Assembly: GCA_021613535.1 (NCBI GenBank)
Contig: CP075496.1
Location: 6,262,001 to 6,326,000, forward strand
Direction of reading: 5' to 3'
Length of the DNA stretch: 64,000 nt
Source of the DNA: Adineta vaga
Taxonomy: Eukaryota; Rotifera
Position 1 is the first letter of the stretch, and every line of letters starts with the position of its first letter. The translations under genes and the position numbers were made by a program. Positions 52,759-64,000 of the stretch are shown piece by piece. The notes beneath the pieces were generated by a model. That model had not been told where the DNA came from. It saw only the letters and a list, made by a program, of their open reading frames with translations, and searched no databases.

Positions 52759-54846
52759 TTAGTCTTTTTTTGATAAATTTTCTTCCGATGATGATAATTC
52801 TGGATGTTGATCGTGTGAATTATCAGTCGATGTTAGACGAGATTGAGTTGTATTTTCTGTCGCTGGAACATGAATAGATCGATGTGTTACAATGGATTCT
52901 GAATCTTTCGATTCGTTGTCTATTTATAAAAGAAACTTTTAATGGCAGAGCAATGTATTGAAAAGGAGAAATATACCTCTAAGAGAATCCGATGATTCTG
53001 ACGAAGATAAATCACTGCAAGTGGCGATGGACTCATTCGGTGGCTGAGTTGTTGTTGTTGTTGTTGTTGTTGTTGTCGATGGAGGATCGTGTGCAACAAT
53101 ATTACCATGAAAAACAGGCTTTTGTTTACGAGCACTGTTGAAATAATTACAATATGCACAACGAAAAGCTAAAGAAATATCAAGATAATCAATGATCATC
53201 AATAAATTACATTAGAAATCTTACACAAATATTCATATTCTTCTTCCAATGCCATGCCTATGAAAAAACAAATAAACAAACAAATATTGTAATTGATATA
53301 TCTTCGATTTCATATGATAACAAACCATTATGACTGTTGCAAGATTTACAAATTAATGCATATCTAAATTGGAAGTAAGAATGATATAGATTTATATTCT
53401 AATAAAAAGATTCTACAAGCAAATGGTGAAATGTATAAACCTTCTCCTAAGTGAGAAAAAACCTTTCTACCGAAATCGAAATTTCCATCGTTCATGTAAA
53501 CGCTCGTCGCAAATTAAACTGCAATAGGGAAAACTCAGATCGATGTTGAATTCTATTGTTTTTATAACAAAGCTAATCAATTTTATTCAGCTTACCGTTT
53601 TGATGGACCATCACCTACAATAGAATCGAGTATGGTTCCCCAGAATGTTCGTTGTGGTGGTAGAATTGCTCGTGGTAATTTACCAGGTGTTGTGTTTCCT
53701 AATTAGACATGAATCTGAAGAGTTATAACGAAGAGAAAGAAAAGACAATACCATTTAAACGGACAGGTTCAGCGGTTCCTGGTGTTTGTGAATTACTCGG
53801 TTCTAATCGACCGATATTAAGATGATGCAACTAAAATGAAGAAAATCTTAACAGTGAAAGACAACAAAAAACTCGCTTACCAGTAACAGTTGGTTTATCT
53901 GAACCAGGTGTTGTCGGTTTGATTGATACACGCTGACGAAGATCTACAGATATCAATTAGAAAACAAAACATAGATTAATGTCTTCATAACCAGAAATAT
54001 TTCATCTATAATCTTTCTCACATTTGGATATTAGATCTCGACCTACCTGGATTTGTATTTCCAGTTGTTGTTGCTCCTGCTGGTTGAACAACTGGTGTTA
54101 CTGTTTCACCATATTTCTCTAGAAGAGATTTTGCTACTGAATATGTTTCTTTTGTTTTCACTTCTTCAATCTACAAAATCAAATAAATTGGATTAAAAAT
54201 ATTTTGTTAAATTTTAATCATTACCAATTCTTGTTTTCGATCTTTGAACAATGCTAATCGATCTTCTACAAAATAATTAAAAAAAAGAACTCTACATACT
54301 TTGTTCCTTCTTTACTCGTTTCACACAAACCTTTCATTCGAATAATTGTTCGAAAATACCAACGAATAAGCCAAAATATTCCACACAATCTATTTGTTTT
54401 TATAAAAGAAAGAAAAACGTCTTCATTCTATGAGAAAAGCAGTAGATGACTTACAGAGCTCCTAAGGCTACAGATATCATCACTGCATAGGTGCGAATTA
54501 GATAATCATGTGAAAGAAAGAGGGTAAAATACGTGATATTGACAGTCACATATGCAAGGATAGCATAAATAGCAAACCATTTCGTCCATACTCGTTGTTG
54601 AAGACGATTTTGAGTCAGAGCTTGCTGTAAATGAAGTGATTCCTATAAAGATAAAGATGAAATAAAATCTTGTTATAGAAAAAAGAAAAGAAAAGGAATC
54701 ATACTGTATGGAGATCATCGAGTTCTTCAGAGAGAGTAGTACGAAATTTCTATAAGACATAAAGTTATTAATTCAAACAAATGAAAGAAGAAAAATCAAA
54801 AACATACGAATATTCGAAATGTAAATAATCGATGAAGGAAAGACAT
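52759..54846 (-). CDS. LNPK: Lunapark, ER three-way-junction protein
   Basis: A multi-exon gene starting MSFLHRLFTFRIF. Two adjacent membrane segments (WTKWFAIYAILAYVTVNITY and YAVMISVALGALLCGIFWLI) form the hairpin typical of lunapark, followed by a coiled coil (KEDRLALFKDRKQELIEEVK). The zinc finger is complete: YALICKSCNSHNGMALEEE and FRCAYCNYFNSARKQKP, almost the vertebrate pattern. The tail is acidic/Ser-rich, ending SSEENLSKKD. A poly-Thr run is encoded by a GTT repeat at about 53048-53076. Lunapark stabilises tubular ER junctions and dimerises through the finger. Confidence 0.93.
53048..53076. repeat. GTT/AAC-type run encoding poly-Thr in lunapark
   Basis: Nine to ten GTT units on the plus strand translate as consecutive Thr (ACA/ACC-type codons) on the minus strand. 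A coding microsatellite likely to vary in length. Confidence 0.75.
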
Positions 54847-55349
54847 ATTCGAAGATTAATCTATGAAATTTTTATAATGAAAATTAATAAATACAAATCA
54901 TCGAAATCAATCAATATCTCACTTTCTCGTGAGTTTATATATGAAACTATAAAATAGAAAGAATGTCTCTCAACTGCTTGTGGTTTCTTTTGTTTTTTTG
55001 TACGTAACAGACTACAGCTGTTGTTAGTTGAATTTCCTTGAAAAGCAAATGACGCCCTACGAAAGTCCGATGTTCTTTCTAAGCAGAGACTGAGTATAAA
55101 ACGAAACGTGTATGTTTACTATATTGTTGTTTCTTTCTTGTCTCGACCCGATGAAGTCTCTTATGATTCATGTGGTTTGACGTAATTTAACCAATCCGTT
55201 TATTGATCAGTTCTGTCCTATGTTTTTATTTTTCTCTTCTTTCTTTTTTTTTCTTCTATTCTTGCACCCCTATCGTCGTAGCGTATATTTAATAACTGTT
55301 TTCCCCAATTTTTCTTTCATCAGATAGAAGATACACGAAAGATCGAACA
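54847..55349. promoter_or_regulatory. Divergent region lunapark / RRM-Tudor gene
   Basis: This 503-bp AT-rich interval separates divergent starts and must carry both promoters. A T-rich stretch lies at about 55226-55258. No other feature. Confidence 0.4.
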
Positions 55350-58300
55350 ATGAACGATTCGGGACGGTATAGATATTCATATTAATTTCAAATAAAAATC
55401 CTCTTTTTTTTGTTTTCGAATTTCTTCTATTCAAGACGTGTGAATAGTATTATTGTTAAAAATTTACCAGCAAATTATAATGCAGTAAAGATTTTTCCAA
55501 AAGAATTCAATTCGTATGATATTTTGTATTTATCTAGAGTCAATTGGAAGAACTTTTCTCTAAATTTGGTCGAATTGTATCTAGTAAAGTTTTACCAAGT
55601 AATCCAAATTTCGATGGTGGTTGTGGGTAAGAAATGTCTAGTAAGAAAGAATATACATATTTTTTGAAATAATAATTTTAGTTTTGTGAACTATGCTGAA
55701 GCAGAAAGTTGTGGAAAAGCTGTGGAAAATATGAATAATTTCGTCATTGATCGTTTTACATTACGTGTTAATCATTCATCAGTAATGCGTTATATTTTCA
55801 TGCATTTAAAATATAAAAGAAAACTGTACGTTTCATTTAGACACGAATGAATGGTGGTAATTCCGATCGATCACAAAATGGATTGTAAGTTTATTGATAT
55901 GATTTTCTATCTAAAAGAAATTTTTACATACGTTTAGACATTTTAATGGTGAATCAACTGATGAACGCAATGGAACATCATCACCTAGTATTCAAAGTCG
56001 ATTTAGTGGTTTTCGACCAGCTAGTACACTATCATCAACAAATGTCACACCATCCAAACAATTTAATACACCATCAAGTACTAATGAATCAGAAACATTG
56101 ATAAATGGTAATAGTAAACCATTATGGAATGGTATGAATGGTACACAACAAAACCTAAAAAGTCCACTTCATACTGGTATACGAACGATAATATTGAGTA
56201 TTGTGGTTTTCAAAGAAAAATACTTTTATTCTTTAGAAACAACAATGACTATTCGTGAACATGATTCATTTGTTACAAATCAAACATATACTGTTTATCT
56301 ATCAAATCTTGAAGTACCTAATATTATATTTGCTGCAACGGTAGAAGATTATGTACATGCTACATTATTAATTACGCAAATGAATAAGCATGAACAATTG
56401 ACAAAAATTCAATCTGATTCTTATAAATCAAAGTAAAGAAAGAAGAAAAAAGAAACTTGATTTTGAAACGAAAGTTATCGAATTTTTTTAACATTTTCAT
56501 AGACCAGTTGTAGGACAATGGTGTGCTGCACTTTTCAATGGAGATTGGTATCGAGCTCGTGTTCTTGAAACAGAAGAAAATCGTGTTCGTGTTCAATACA
56601 TTGATTGGTAAAACAGAAATTTTATTTCGACATTATTTGTTTTTTATATTCTAATTTTCCGAATAGGGGAAATACGGGATGGTGTGATTCAATTTTAGAG
56701 ATTCGACCATTACCAAATGAGTAAGCCTTTACATCACAGATGAATGGAAACAGCATCTTCACTTTATATCCTTATTTAGATATTATAAAGATCCAGTTTT
56801 ATGTGTGAAATGTATTTTGAACGATATACCTACAGATGTAAAACCATCCGATGATCAAACAAATGCCATGCTTGATATACTTGGTATAGAAATCGAACCG
56901 AAAAATTTTATCGTAGTGTTTCTATTTCGATTACTTTTTCTCCATAGTTCTGGATGTTAAACTTGAAATGAAAATATTACGTACTGAAAATGGTATTCCA
57001 CATGTTCAACTTAAACTTGGTGAACGAGATTTAAATTCTGAAATATCCGCAATCTTACCTTTGGCAGCACCAACACCTGTAATGAAAAATGACGTAATAA
57101 TAAAAATAATGTTTCTTTTTGTATTTGTTTTATTTTCAAATAGGCTTCAGAAAATCATGTTCAAGAAGTCATGAATTTCGATTCGAAAAAGCCAGAAATA
57201 TCAACAACAGAAATTCATTCTGTACAATTAACAACTGTTGATACTGAACCTGAATGTTTTCATATTTTATTAATACGAGATTGTCTTCCAACTATTATGA
57301 ATGTACTCAAAGATTGGAATGTTACTAAACAACCATTAACAACACAACCAAAACCAAATACACTCATTTGTGCTCAATATGAAGGTGATGATCTTTGGTA
57401 TCGAGCATGGATTAAAAGTGTTACTGGTATGTAGAAAATTTCCTGTCATTTTTTCTAGTGTGGTACTGGAAATAGTGGTATTATCTCAATTTAGATACCG
57501 GTGTTGATGTTTATTTTGTTGATTTTGGTAATGAAGAAACTGTTTCCTTTGATCGTCTTAGTGAATGTCCAGATATGTTAGGAAATATTCCTTGGCAAAG
57601 TGTACAAATTCGATTAGCGAATATAAAATTAACTGATGATGAACGTTATTTACTTTTACGAGATTTTGAAACGGATCGACTTAATATGAAAATAATTTCT
57701 AAAGATCAAGATAGTTATGTAGTCGAATTAAATCATAATGGCAAATCTCTTAGTGAATATATGCTTGATTTACGAAAAAAGAAAGAACAACCAGTACAAA
57801 AAACACCAGTAATAGAAGAAGTGCGTGAAATCATTCGTTCGAATGCATATAGAATTGAATTGTATTTTTCTAATATTATAGGCACCGAAACAATCCACTG
57901 AATCAGCTTTTCATAAAGTAGAATCAGTACGATCAGTGAAAAACACAGAAACTATTCCACAAGCATTTGATGAAGGTAAGTTCTTAATAGCCAAAGACTG
58001 AAATCATATTTGAAATAATTTCCATTGATTAAGTATGAACTATGAAAGATTTTGATTGCAAAGATTTAGTAGTCGAGTTTTGTAAAAACTAGTTTGACTA
58101 AGACAATGATCTATTTTAGCAAAACGTCCTGTACCATTACCAATTCAACCATTTATCAACGAACCAAAGACATCTGCTTCTACAAATGACAATAAGCATT
58201 TACCAACATCCACAATTTCTTCTACAACACCTTCCAATATCTCAAATACAATCCCGAAAATAGTACCTTCAAATGATCAGACTAATAGTAATTCATCTAA

Positions 58301-58415
58301 TGCTGATTTCATCACTATGATAACTGAACAACGTCGACAAAATCGTCTACTTGAACAAGTTATTGCCGCTATTAATACTACCAATGCACTTCTTACACAA
58401 CTTGTTCAACGTTAA
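55350..58415 (+). CDS. RRM plus double-Tudor protein (TDRD-like)
   Basis: Fifteen exons from 55350-55366 to 58120-58415, frame closing at 2142 nt (713 aa). RRM at about residues 8-85: RNP2 IIVKNLP, RNP1 CGFVNYA. Extended Tudor 1 near residues 245-300: VGQWCAALFNGDWYRARVLE, VQYIDWGNTGW. Tudor 2 near residues 475-530: ICAQYEGDDLWYRAWIKSV, VYFVDFGNEETV. The aromatic cage residues for dimethylarginine look present. A Ser/Thr-rich linker joins RRM to Tudor 1, and a short helical C-terminus follows. RRM-Tudor architecture is known from TDRD10 in vertebrates; Tudor proteins of this kind bind methylated Piwi in germline piRNA granules. One-to-one orthology is not claimed. Confidence 0.88.
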
Positions 58416-58787
58416 AACTAGTTTTTTTATTATTCTATTGATAGGTATCAATACATTCTAATTATACTTGAAAATCTTGTGATCATTTCTTCGTTTTTCA
58501 TATCATGACAGTGTGTTTCTTTCTTCAGTCAGATTTTGATACAAATCTATCCTAGTAACTCATTATTTTGATTTTCTTTTATATTCCTCTTTTTCTCTCT
58601 TGTTGTTGTTGTTTTCTTTTTGTTATGAGAATCATGTATAGTGCAAAAATGATGAACAAAGATTTTCTGTTTGATTTGAATTAGTGAAACATTCCAAAAA
58701 CAAACATAGTAGCTGTTAGAAATAAAAAAAAACAGAATATGAAAAGAAATAAAGTATATATATATCTATGTTTTATAGATCTGTAAA
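58416..58787. other. Spacer RRM-Tudor / pyrophosphatase
   Basis: Interval of 372 bp on the same transcription strand. It ends with a pyrimidine-rich acceptor (TCTATGTTTTATAG) 9 nt before the next ATG. No gene seen. Confidence 0.5.
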
Positions 58788-60050
58788 ATGAATTCATTAG
58801 TTTATAGAGTACTTCCATCGATCTCAAAACTATTAACAAAAAGTAGGTATTATGGCTAAACTAATAAAAGCATAATCTATCTAATACAATCTTCATTTTA
58901 AAATAGACTTACATTGAGTACTTAAAACAAAATTTGATGAAAGAGTATTCTAGGTAATCGAGCATTTGCATCAACGAAAAATGTGAAACATAATGATAAA
59001 GAAACTTTGGTTATCGGTCATCGTAATCCTGATACAGATGCAATAACAGCAGCTATTGTTTATGCAGATTTTCTCTGTCGAACAAATGTCAAGGCAAAAG
59101 CGTATCGTCTTGGTGATCTGAATAATGAAACAAAATTTATTTTGAAACAGGCAAGTATTAAAGAACCAGACATGTTACCCGATGATATTCCTGATGGAAC
59201 AAATGTTGCTTTAGTAGATCATAATGAAAGTAATAAGATTTCGTTTCAAATCAATCGATTTAGTTTTATTCTTTTTGTTAGGTCAACAATCCATGAAAAA
59301 TCTACATAAAATGCGTATTACTCATGTAATCGATCATCATAAATTGGGTGATTTAACAACATCTGAACCGATTTTTCTTCGTTTCGAACCTGTCGGTTGT
59401 ACTGCAACTATTTTAACTAAATTATATCGTGAACATAATCTTGAGATTGATCAAAAAATGGCTTTCCTACTCACCAGTGCTCTTCTCAGTGATACACTTC
59501 ATTTACGGTAAAGAAAATTATACATTTGTCGATGATCGATAATAATATATTTCATGAAATTTACAGTTCACCAACTACAACAAAAGAAGATCAAAAAGCA
59601 TTAGAATATATTGCTCCACTGGCCAAAATTGATGATGTTAAATCATATGCGAATCAAATGTTTGAAGCTAAAAGTGATTTAAAAGAATTTTCAACGAAAC
59701 AAATTCTTCTTCTCGATTACAAAATCTATACATTTAATAATGAAAAATGGGGAGTAGGAACTGGTGAAACATGTAATATGAATGCAATGCTTGAACGAAA
59801 AGATGATTTACTTAAAGAAATGCAAGAAGAAAAGAAAAGAAGTAAATTAAAAGGCATTCTATTTTCCATTGTTGATATTATCAAAGAAAAGAATATCACA
59901 TTAATTCCAAGTGAATATGAAGAAAAAGTTGTCGAACAAGCATTCAAAGTCGATATTAAACAACATCATCTTGCTGATTTAGGATCAAGAATCAGTCGAA
60001 AAAAGCAAATCATTCCATTGCTTGAAGCCTATTTCCATGGAAAATCTTAA
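58788..60050 (+). CDS. ppaC: Family II (DHH, Mn-dependent) inorganic pyrophosphatase
   Basis: Exons 58788-58842, 58954-59229, 59282-59507, 59567-60050 (1041 nt, 346 aa). It hydrolyses PPi to phosphate. All PpaC signatures are visible: IGHRNPDTDAI (metal His and two Asp), ALVDHNE, VIDHHKLGDL (DHH motif), LLSDTLHLRSPTTT, and the C-terminal SRKKQIIP. This fold is unrelated to the family I enzyme used by animals and is typical of Firmicutes and some other bacteria, with scattered eukaryotes. About 30 residues precede the bacterial-length core; they are rich in Ser, Arg and Lys with no acidic residue in the first 30 (MNSLVYRVLPSISKLL...), as a mitochondrial presequence. Three introns show it is a domesticated nuclear gene. 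SURF1 follows after 94 bp. Confidence 0.93.
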
Positions 60051-60144
60051 TTGAATTTTTATGCTTGAAACTATATCTATCAATTTTTGCTCGTTTTCAT
60101 AATATTATATTACTAGAAATCTATAGTTTTTTTTTCTATTTTAG

Positions 60145-61419
60145 ATGATTTCACGATCAATTCTATTTATTCGATCTTGTGTATTGAAACCATCATTTAT
60201 ATTTCGACATATTCATGTCGGAAAACCGGTGCATCAATCAAATAATCGATCATTTACATTAAAAAAGCGAAATAAAAGAGATAAATTCGACAGTGGTGCT
60301 CTTTTTCTACTCGTATGTTTTTAAAATTAATTCTGTATTCTTTTTTTTGGAGACGATCCTTTTGTTACATATGTTCAGATAATTCCTGTCAGTACATTTG
60401 CCTTAGGTTGTTGGCAAGTGAATCGACGAAAATGGAAAATCGATTTAATTGAAACATTAAAATCACATATACGAGCTGAACCAATATCATTATTAGAAAA
60501 GTTTGTTTTAATATGTAGATAACAATTTGATACGAATTTTTTGTTTTTGTTTTAGTTTAGATCGATTGCCGGAATTAGAATACTATCCAGTTCGTGTACG
60601 AGGTAAATTTGATCATTCACGAGAGATTCTTATTGAACCTCGTTCACGTCTTGATAATCCTGCTCAAGAAAATCGAACTGGCGCAAGACAAGCACCTGCT
60701 TCACAAACACATGGTTCTCATGTAATTACACCATTTAGAGTAGCAAATCGAAAGTAAATTCTTAAAATCGAACTCTTAGTTTCTTTTTGGCTGACAAGAT
60801 AGATTTTTATAGTTACGATATTCTTGTCAATCGTGGTTTTGTTCCATTTGATCTTCGAGATCCATCAACACGAGCTGCTGGTCAGGTAGAATTATGTTTA
60901 TATACAAACAGATGGGTAGATAATCATACATGTCATTTCTTGTCAGATTGAAGATGAACATGAAATTATTGGATTAGTTCGAACAACAGATTATGTAAGT
61001 TATTTTTCCTTGATAACGAATTAGAATAGTATCAAACTATCAAATCATTAGTTAAATGCCATGTGGAATAAGAATGAACCATCGAAAAATATTTGGCGTA
61101 CTCGTGATGTTGCAGAAATGGCTGCTGCAATGAAAACAGCACCTATTTTCATTGACGAAGTCAAAAGTATGAAATCAAATTTTTTTGTTAGTTTAGAAAC
61201 CATGAGAAGAGATAACTACCTTATTCTAGGCACATCTGTTCCTGGTGGTCCAATTGGTGATCAAACAAATGTTCAATTACGTAACGAACATCTTTCGTAT
61301 ATTGCTACCTGGTAATTTAGAATACTATTTAATAAAGATTTTCTATTCTCACTTTATCTTTTAGGTTTTCTCTTTCAGCTCTAACGACTTTTATGTGGCT
61401 TCGTAAATATGTTTTATAA
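60145..61419 (+). CDS. SURF1: SURF1, cytochrome c oxidase assembly factor
   Basis: Exons 60145-60312, 60379-60500, 60556-60753, 60813-60885, 60947-60994, 61052-61166, 61230-61311, 61365-61419 (861 nt, 286 aa; human 300). It assists haem a insertion/COX1 maturation in the inner mitochondrial membrane. A basic presequence ([20 protein letters not shown]) precedes TM1 ([20 protein letters not shown]). Family motifs: [54 protein letters not shown] and TM2 ([13 protein letters not shown]). The intron 61167-61229 is an in-frame multiple of three, so a retained form is possible, but its removal gives the conserved spacing. A T-rich acceptor (TTTTTCTATTTTAG) touches the ATG. Confidence 0.94.
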
Positions 61420-61562
61420 ATAGATCATCCACTAAAACAGAGTCTTGTATCTCAGACCAACATATCCATTGAAATGATTATCAATTTGCATTTTCAAAAG
61501 TTGAATAAAATATGATTTATAAAACAAAAACTGAAATTACAATTATTAACAATAAGAAAGAT

Positions 61563-61847
61563 TTATGCGTCGGCAACGTCTGCACTTCCACCGTCGTAAT
61601 CTTCATCTCCCATTTCTTGACCAAATATATAGTTATCAACACGTTTCCATGCTTCCGATCGCATCATCGGACCAAAGATCATAAAAATAACTCCTAAAAA
61701 ACATAAAATCGAAAGAATACCAATTAGAAAAATATTCGATATTCTCTCGAGTGTTGGCGATATTGATGAATGAGTAATGATGGTACAATCACTAATATTC
61801 TCTGTAAGATTATGAATAGAAGTAGTCGAATTCAACAATGTGTACAT
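61563..61847 (-). CDS. Small single-pass membrane protein, unassigned
   Basis: A 94-aa frame. Its N-terminal 35 residues have several N-x-S/T sites (NST, NLT, NIS), then one strong transmembrane segment (IFLIGILSILCFLGVIFMIF), then a juxtamembrane basic/aromatic part (MMRSEAWKRVDNYIFGQ) and an acidic tail. This layout fits a type III or signal-anchored protein with an outside glycosylated N-terminus. I do not recognise a family. No splice signal is needed, and the layout is orderly, so it is probably a real gene, though upstream exons cannot be excluded. Confidence 0.5.
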   Translation of the reverse strand: MYTLLNSTTSIHNLTENISDCTIITHSSISPTLERISNIFLIGILSILCFLGVIFMIFGPMMRSEAWKRVDNYIFGQEMGDEDYDGGSADVADA

Positions 61848-62574
61848 GTAAAATCATTATGATAATTGCGTCATTTAATAGTTCATAACGCCATGTAAAA
61901 TAAACGAATCTTAAATAATATGATTAATCTAAAAATCAAAGAAAAAATCTGAGATGACTCTAAATCTTATTCTGATGTACCTATATAACATGGTCTTTCT
62001 TACAAAGCAATCTGTTTCTTCTTGCATGTTTGCACTAATCGATTAGTAACTCTGGAAAAACATCTTGCTTCAATCGAGATTTATCGCTTCGCTTTTTTTG
62101 TTTTACACTTGTCTAGAAAACAGACGTCAATGTCTAACTAATGTTATTAAGAAATATTCTTCATGGCTGGACAATCTATCAACATACATTTAGTTATTCT
62201 GTTGAATGATAGATCGATAATATGCAACAAAAAAAAAGAGAAAGTTTCTCCGTCTCTCACCCTCTCTGGGATGATTAAACTCCAAGGCAAATGACAGCTG
62301 TTTTGATCGAATGATTTCTTGTACAGAAACGTCTTTTTTTTCCTCAAAATGCCAATGATCAAATTTATCAAAGCTTATCTCTGTAACTAGGATTATTCAA
62401 TCGATGATCGAAACGCGCTGCTTATTTGTTCGTTTTGTATTTGTTAAATGTCTTTTTTTTATTTCTATAATACTATTCTATTCATCCAATCGTAGATGTT
62501 TAATAGCAGTTACTGGCTCAACGTAGCCTGTACTGCTACATTTCATTGGACAATTATTCATCCGTGAAAACATT
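61848..62574. other. Intergenic region
   Basis: A 727-bp AT-rich interval between a minus-strand and a plus-strand gene, presumably holding both promoters. The open frame at 62147-62371 is not supported by any motif. Confidence 0.5.
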
Positions 62575-62580
62575 TTGATA

Positions 62581-63261
62581 ATGACGAGTTTAAGTTCATC
62601 TCATGATGATTTTCAATCGATAACTATTTCGGAAGATTCAACTGTTAGTGAAGGAACACGTCGTCTACTTTCGCCCTATAATCGAAATCGATTTGATACG
62701 CTTAATCGTGATATTCAGAATGAATTAATCAAAGTGAAAGATACATTTCGAATTATAACAAATGATCTTAATTCCTTTCAAGGTGGACCTGAACAATTAA
62801 AAGAATTTAAAGATAAAATTCGTCATATGAATTTCATTCTCTTAACTATTAAACAACGTCATGATATTCTTGATGATCGAAATGAACAGATGTTACTCGA
62901 TTTACAAAATCATATTTGGGATATTGCGAAATATTCTGTACGAATAGAAATATATCTATGTACGATTGAACAAATGAAAAATTCAGCAAATGAATTATTA
63001 CAAATAGGAAAGAAAATTTCATCGAATGATTACGAACAATTACTTACCGATGGAAATAAATTAAAACATGAAGTAACATTATTAGAAATACGAGCCAAAA
63101 GCGATTGTCAAAATCTTGCTATACATGAAAATCTTGATAAATTACAGAAACGTTGTGCAATTATTTTAAATATCAATGAACGTACACAATTGAAAACTTT
63201 GAGAAATTTTCAAGTGAAAAAATCTATACTTAACCATTGTCGTAATCGTCTTTTCGATTAA
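62581..63261 (+). CDS. Predicted helical/coiled-coil protein, unassigned
   Basis: An intronless frame of about 226 aa. An alternative in-frame Met lies two codons upstream at 62575. The first 35 residues are Ser/Thr-rich; the remainder is near-continuous helix with heptad-like spacing (IQNELIKVKDTFRIITNDL, LKEFKDKIRHMNFILLTIK, LLQIGKKI). There is no signal peptide or membrane segment. It loosely recalls spectrin or syntaxin-like bundles, but I cannot assign a family. Confidence 0.55.
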   Translation: MTSLSSSHDDFQSITISEDSTVSEGTRRLLSPYNRNRFDTLNRDIQNELIKVKDTFRIITNDLNSFQGGPEQLKEFKDKIRHMNFILLTIKQRHDILDDRNEQMLLDLQNHIWDIAKYSVRIEIYLCTIEQMKNSANELLQIGKKISSNDYEQLLTDGNKLKHEVTLLEIRAKSDCQNLAIHENLDKLQKRCAIILNINERTQLKTLRNFQVKKSILNHCRNRLFD

Positions 63262-64000
63262 TATTGTTTCACTTTTCTTGTCCAAAATTGATATACATAC
63301 ATACATACGAACGATCTATTTGGTTCTGAAGTGCGAAAATCTGATGACATTTTGTAAATTAGGACAATTGACAGAATGAGAGCAGAGAGTCAACAGATAT
63401 AACAGGAACGATAACAAACAATAACAGTTGCCTAGTTTTGTATCATTGTGGTGCTATTATCAAAAGTAACGCATCAACCAATTTCATTGACGTCATTGCC
63501 AGAAAAAAAATAGAATGAAAGCGAGAAAATAATCACTGACATAATATCTATTTTTGCTCGTATTCTATGTGTTTGTTCCCTCGATACGTTTCTATTTCCT
63601 TTCTTTTTGTTTCTTCAAGAACAAACAAGTTGTCTATTATATCTGTTTCTTAGTACTATAGATTGGATTCATTGCAATAGACATAAAATAAATGTGACGA
63701 TTTGCAAGAAATAAGATGGCAAGAAGATCGATACTGATTGCAATGACCTTGTCAAAAAAATAAATGGCGTATCTAATCACAAACATGAAAATATCATAGT
63801 CTATTGATGAATACGAATTATTTCACAAAAGCAAGATGCATGAAAAATGTAGAAACTGAATAGAATAGAATCGGATCATTATCAAAGTAATGAATCGCTC
63901 GAGATGAAACTTTGAAGGTCAGTACAAGACTTGATCTAATGCAAACATCGATTACTAATGTTTCATTCATCTGTATGCTCTGATGTTATCCGATCATTAG
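63262..64000. other. Terminal intergenic region
   Basis: The last 739 bp of the window show no gene. A short (CATA)n run lies at about 63292-63308. It contains the 3' UTR of the coiled-coil gene. Confidence 0.5.

Overview
This is nuclear DNA from an animal. Coding exons are interrupted by many short GT-AG introns, mostly about 45-60 bp. Base composition is AT-rich. Nearly every recognisable gene is a metazoan family (FIG4, AK9, SNAPIN, lunapark, PITPNM/RdgB, MBD5/6, SURF1). Very dense packing, tiny introns, an F-box/LRR gene of the expanded kind, bacterial-looking secreted genes and splice acceptors sitting right before start codons together suggest a bdelloid rotifer. That assignment is an inference; no rDNA or mitochondrial marker is present.

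Layout. 1-8322: accessory-looking block with two tandem secreted TPR genes of bacterial type, an SGNH esterase and an F-box/LRR gene. 8748-26111: minus-strand run with an ARM-like protein, HMG-CoA lyase, FIG4, archaemetzincin, NSMCE1, a SOCS-box protein and an MBD5/6-like chromatin protein. 26570-34871: AK9 on the plus strand with 32 exons. 34978-44166: minus-strand PP2D1-like pseudophosphatase, cytidine deaminase and PITPNM/RdgB. 44167-46428: the only large gene-free stretch. 46429-54846: RNF185/RNF5, SNAPIN (plus), DMAC2L, PHOSPHO-like phosphatase, lysyl-tRNA synthetase and lunapark. 55350-61419: plus-strand RRM-Tudor protein, a family II (DHH) pyrophosphatase and SURF1. 61563-63261: two small unassigned genes.

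Genes mostly serve housekeeping roles: endolysosomal and ER membranes (FIG4, SNAPIN, PITPNM, lunapark, RNF185), mitochondria (HMGCL, DMAC2L, SURF1, probably the pyrophosphatase), nucleotide metabolism (AK9, CDA), DNA repair (NSMCE1) and germline RNA biology (Tudor protein).

Most notable: a family II inorganic pyrophosphatase with introns and a mitochondrial-type leader (candidate transfer from bacteria); operon-like spacing with polypyrimidine/AG acceptors abutting start codons (PHOSPHO to DMAC2L gap is 28 bp), consistent with spliced-leader trans-splicing; a lysyl-tRNA synthetase whose ATG seems split by an intron; a frameshift in the PP2D1-like gene; and an archaemetzincin lacking one of four conserved zinc cysteines. 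Exon boundaries were read by eye from GT-AG sites and frame continuity; where exon lengths were summed, the reading frame closed exactly.
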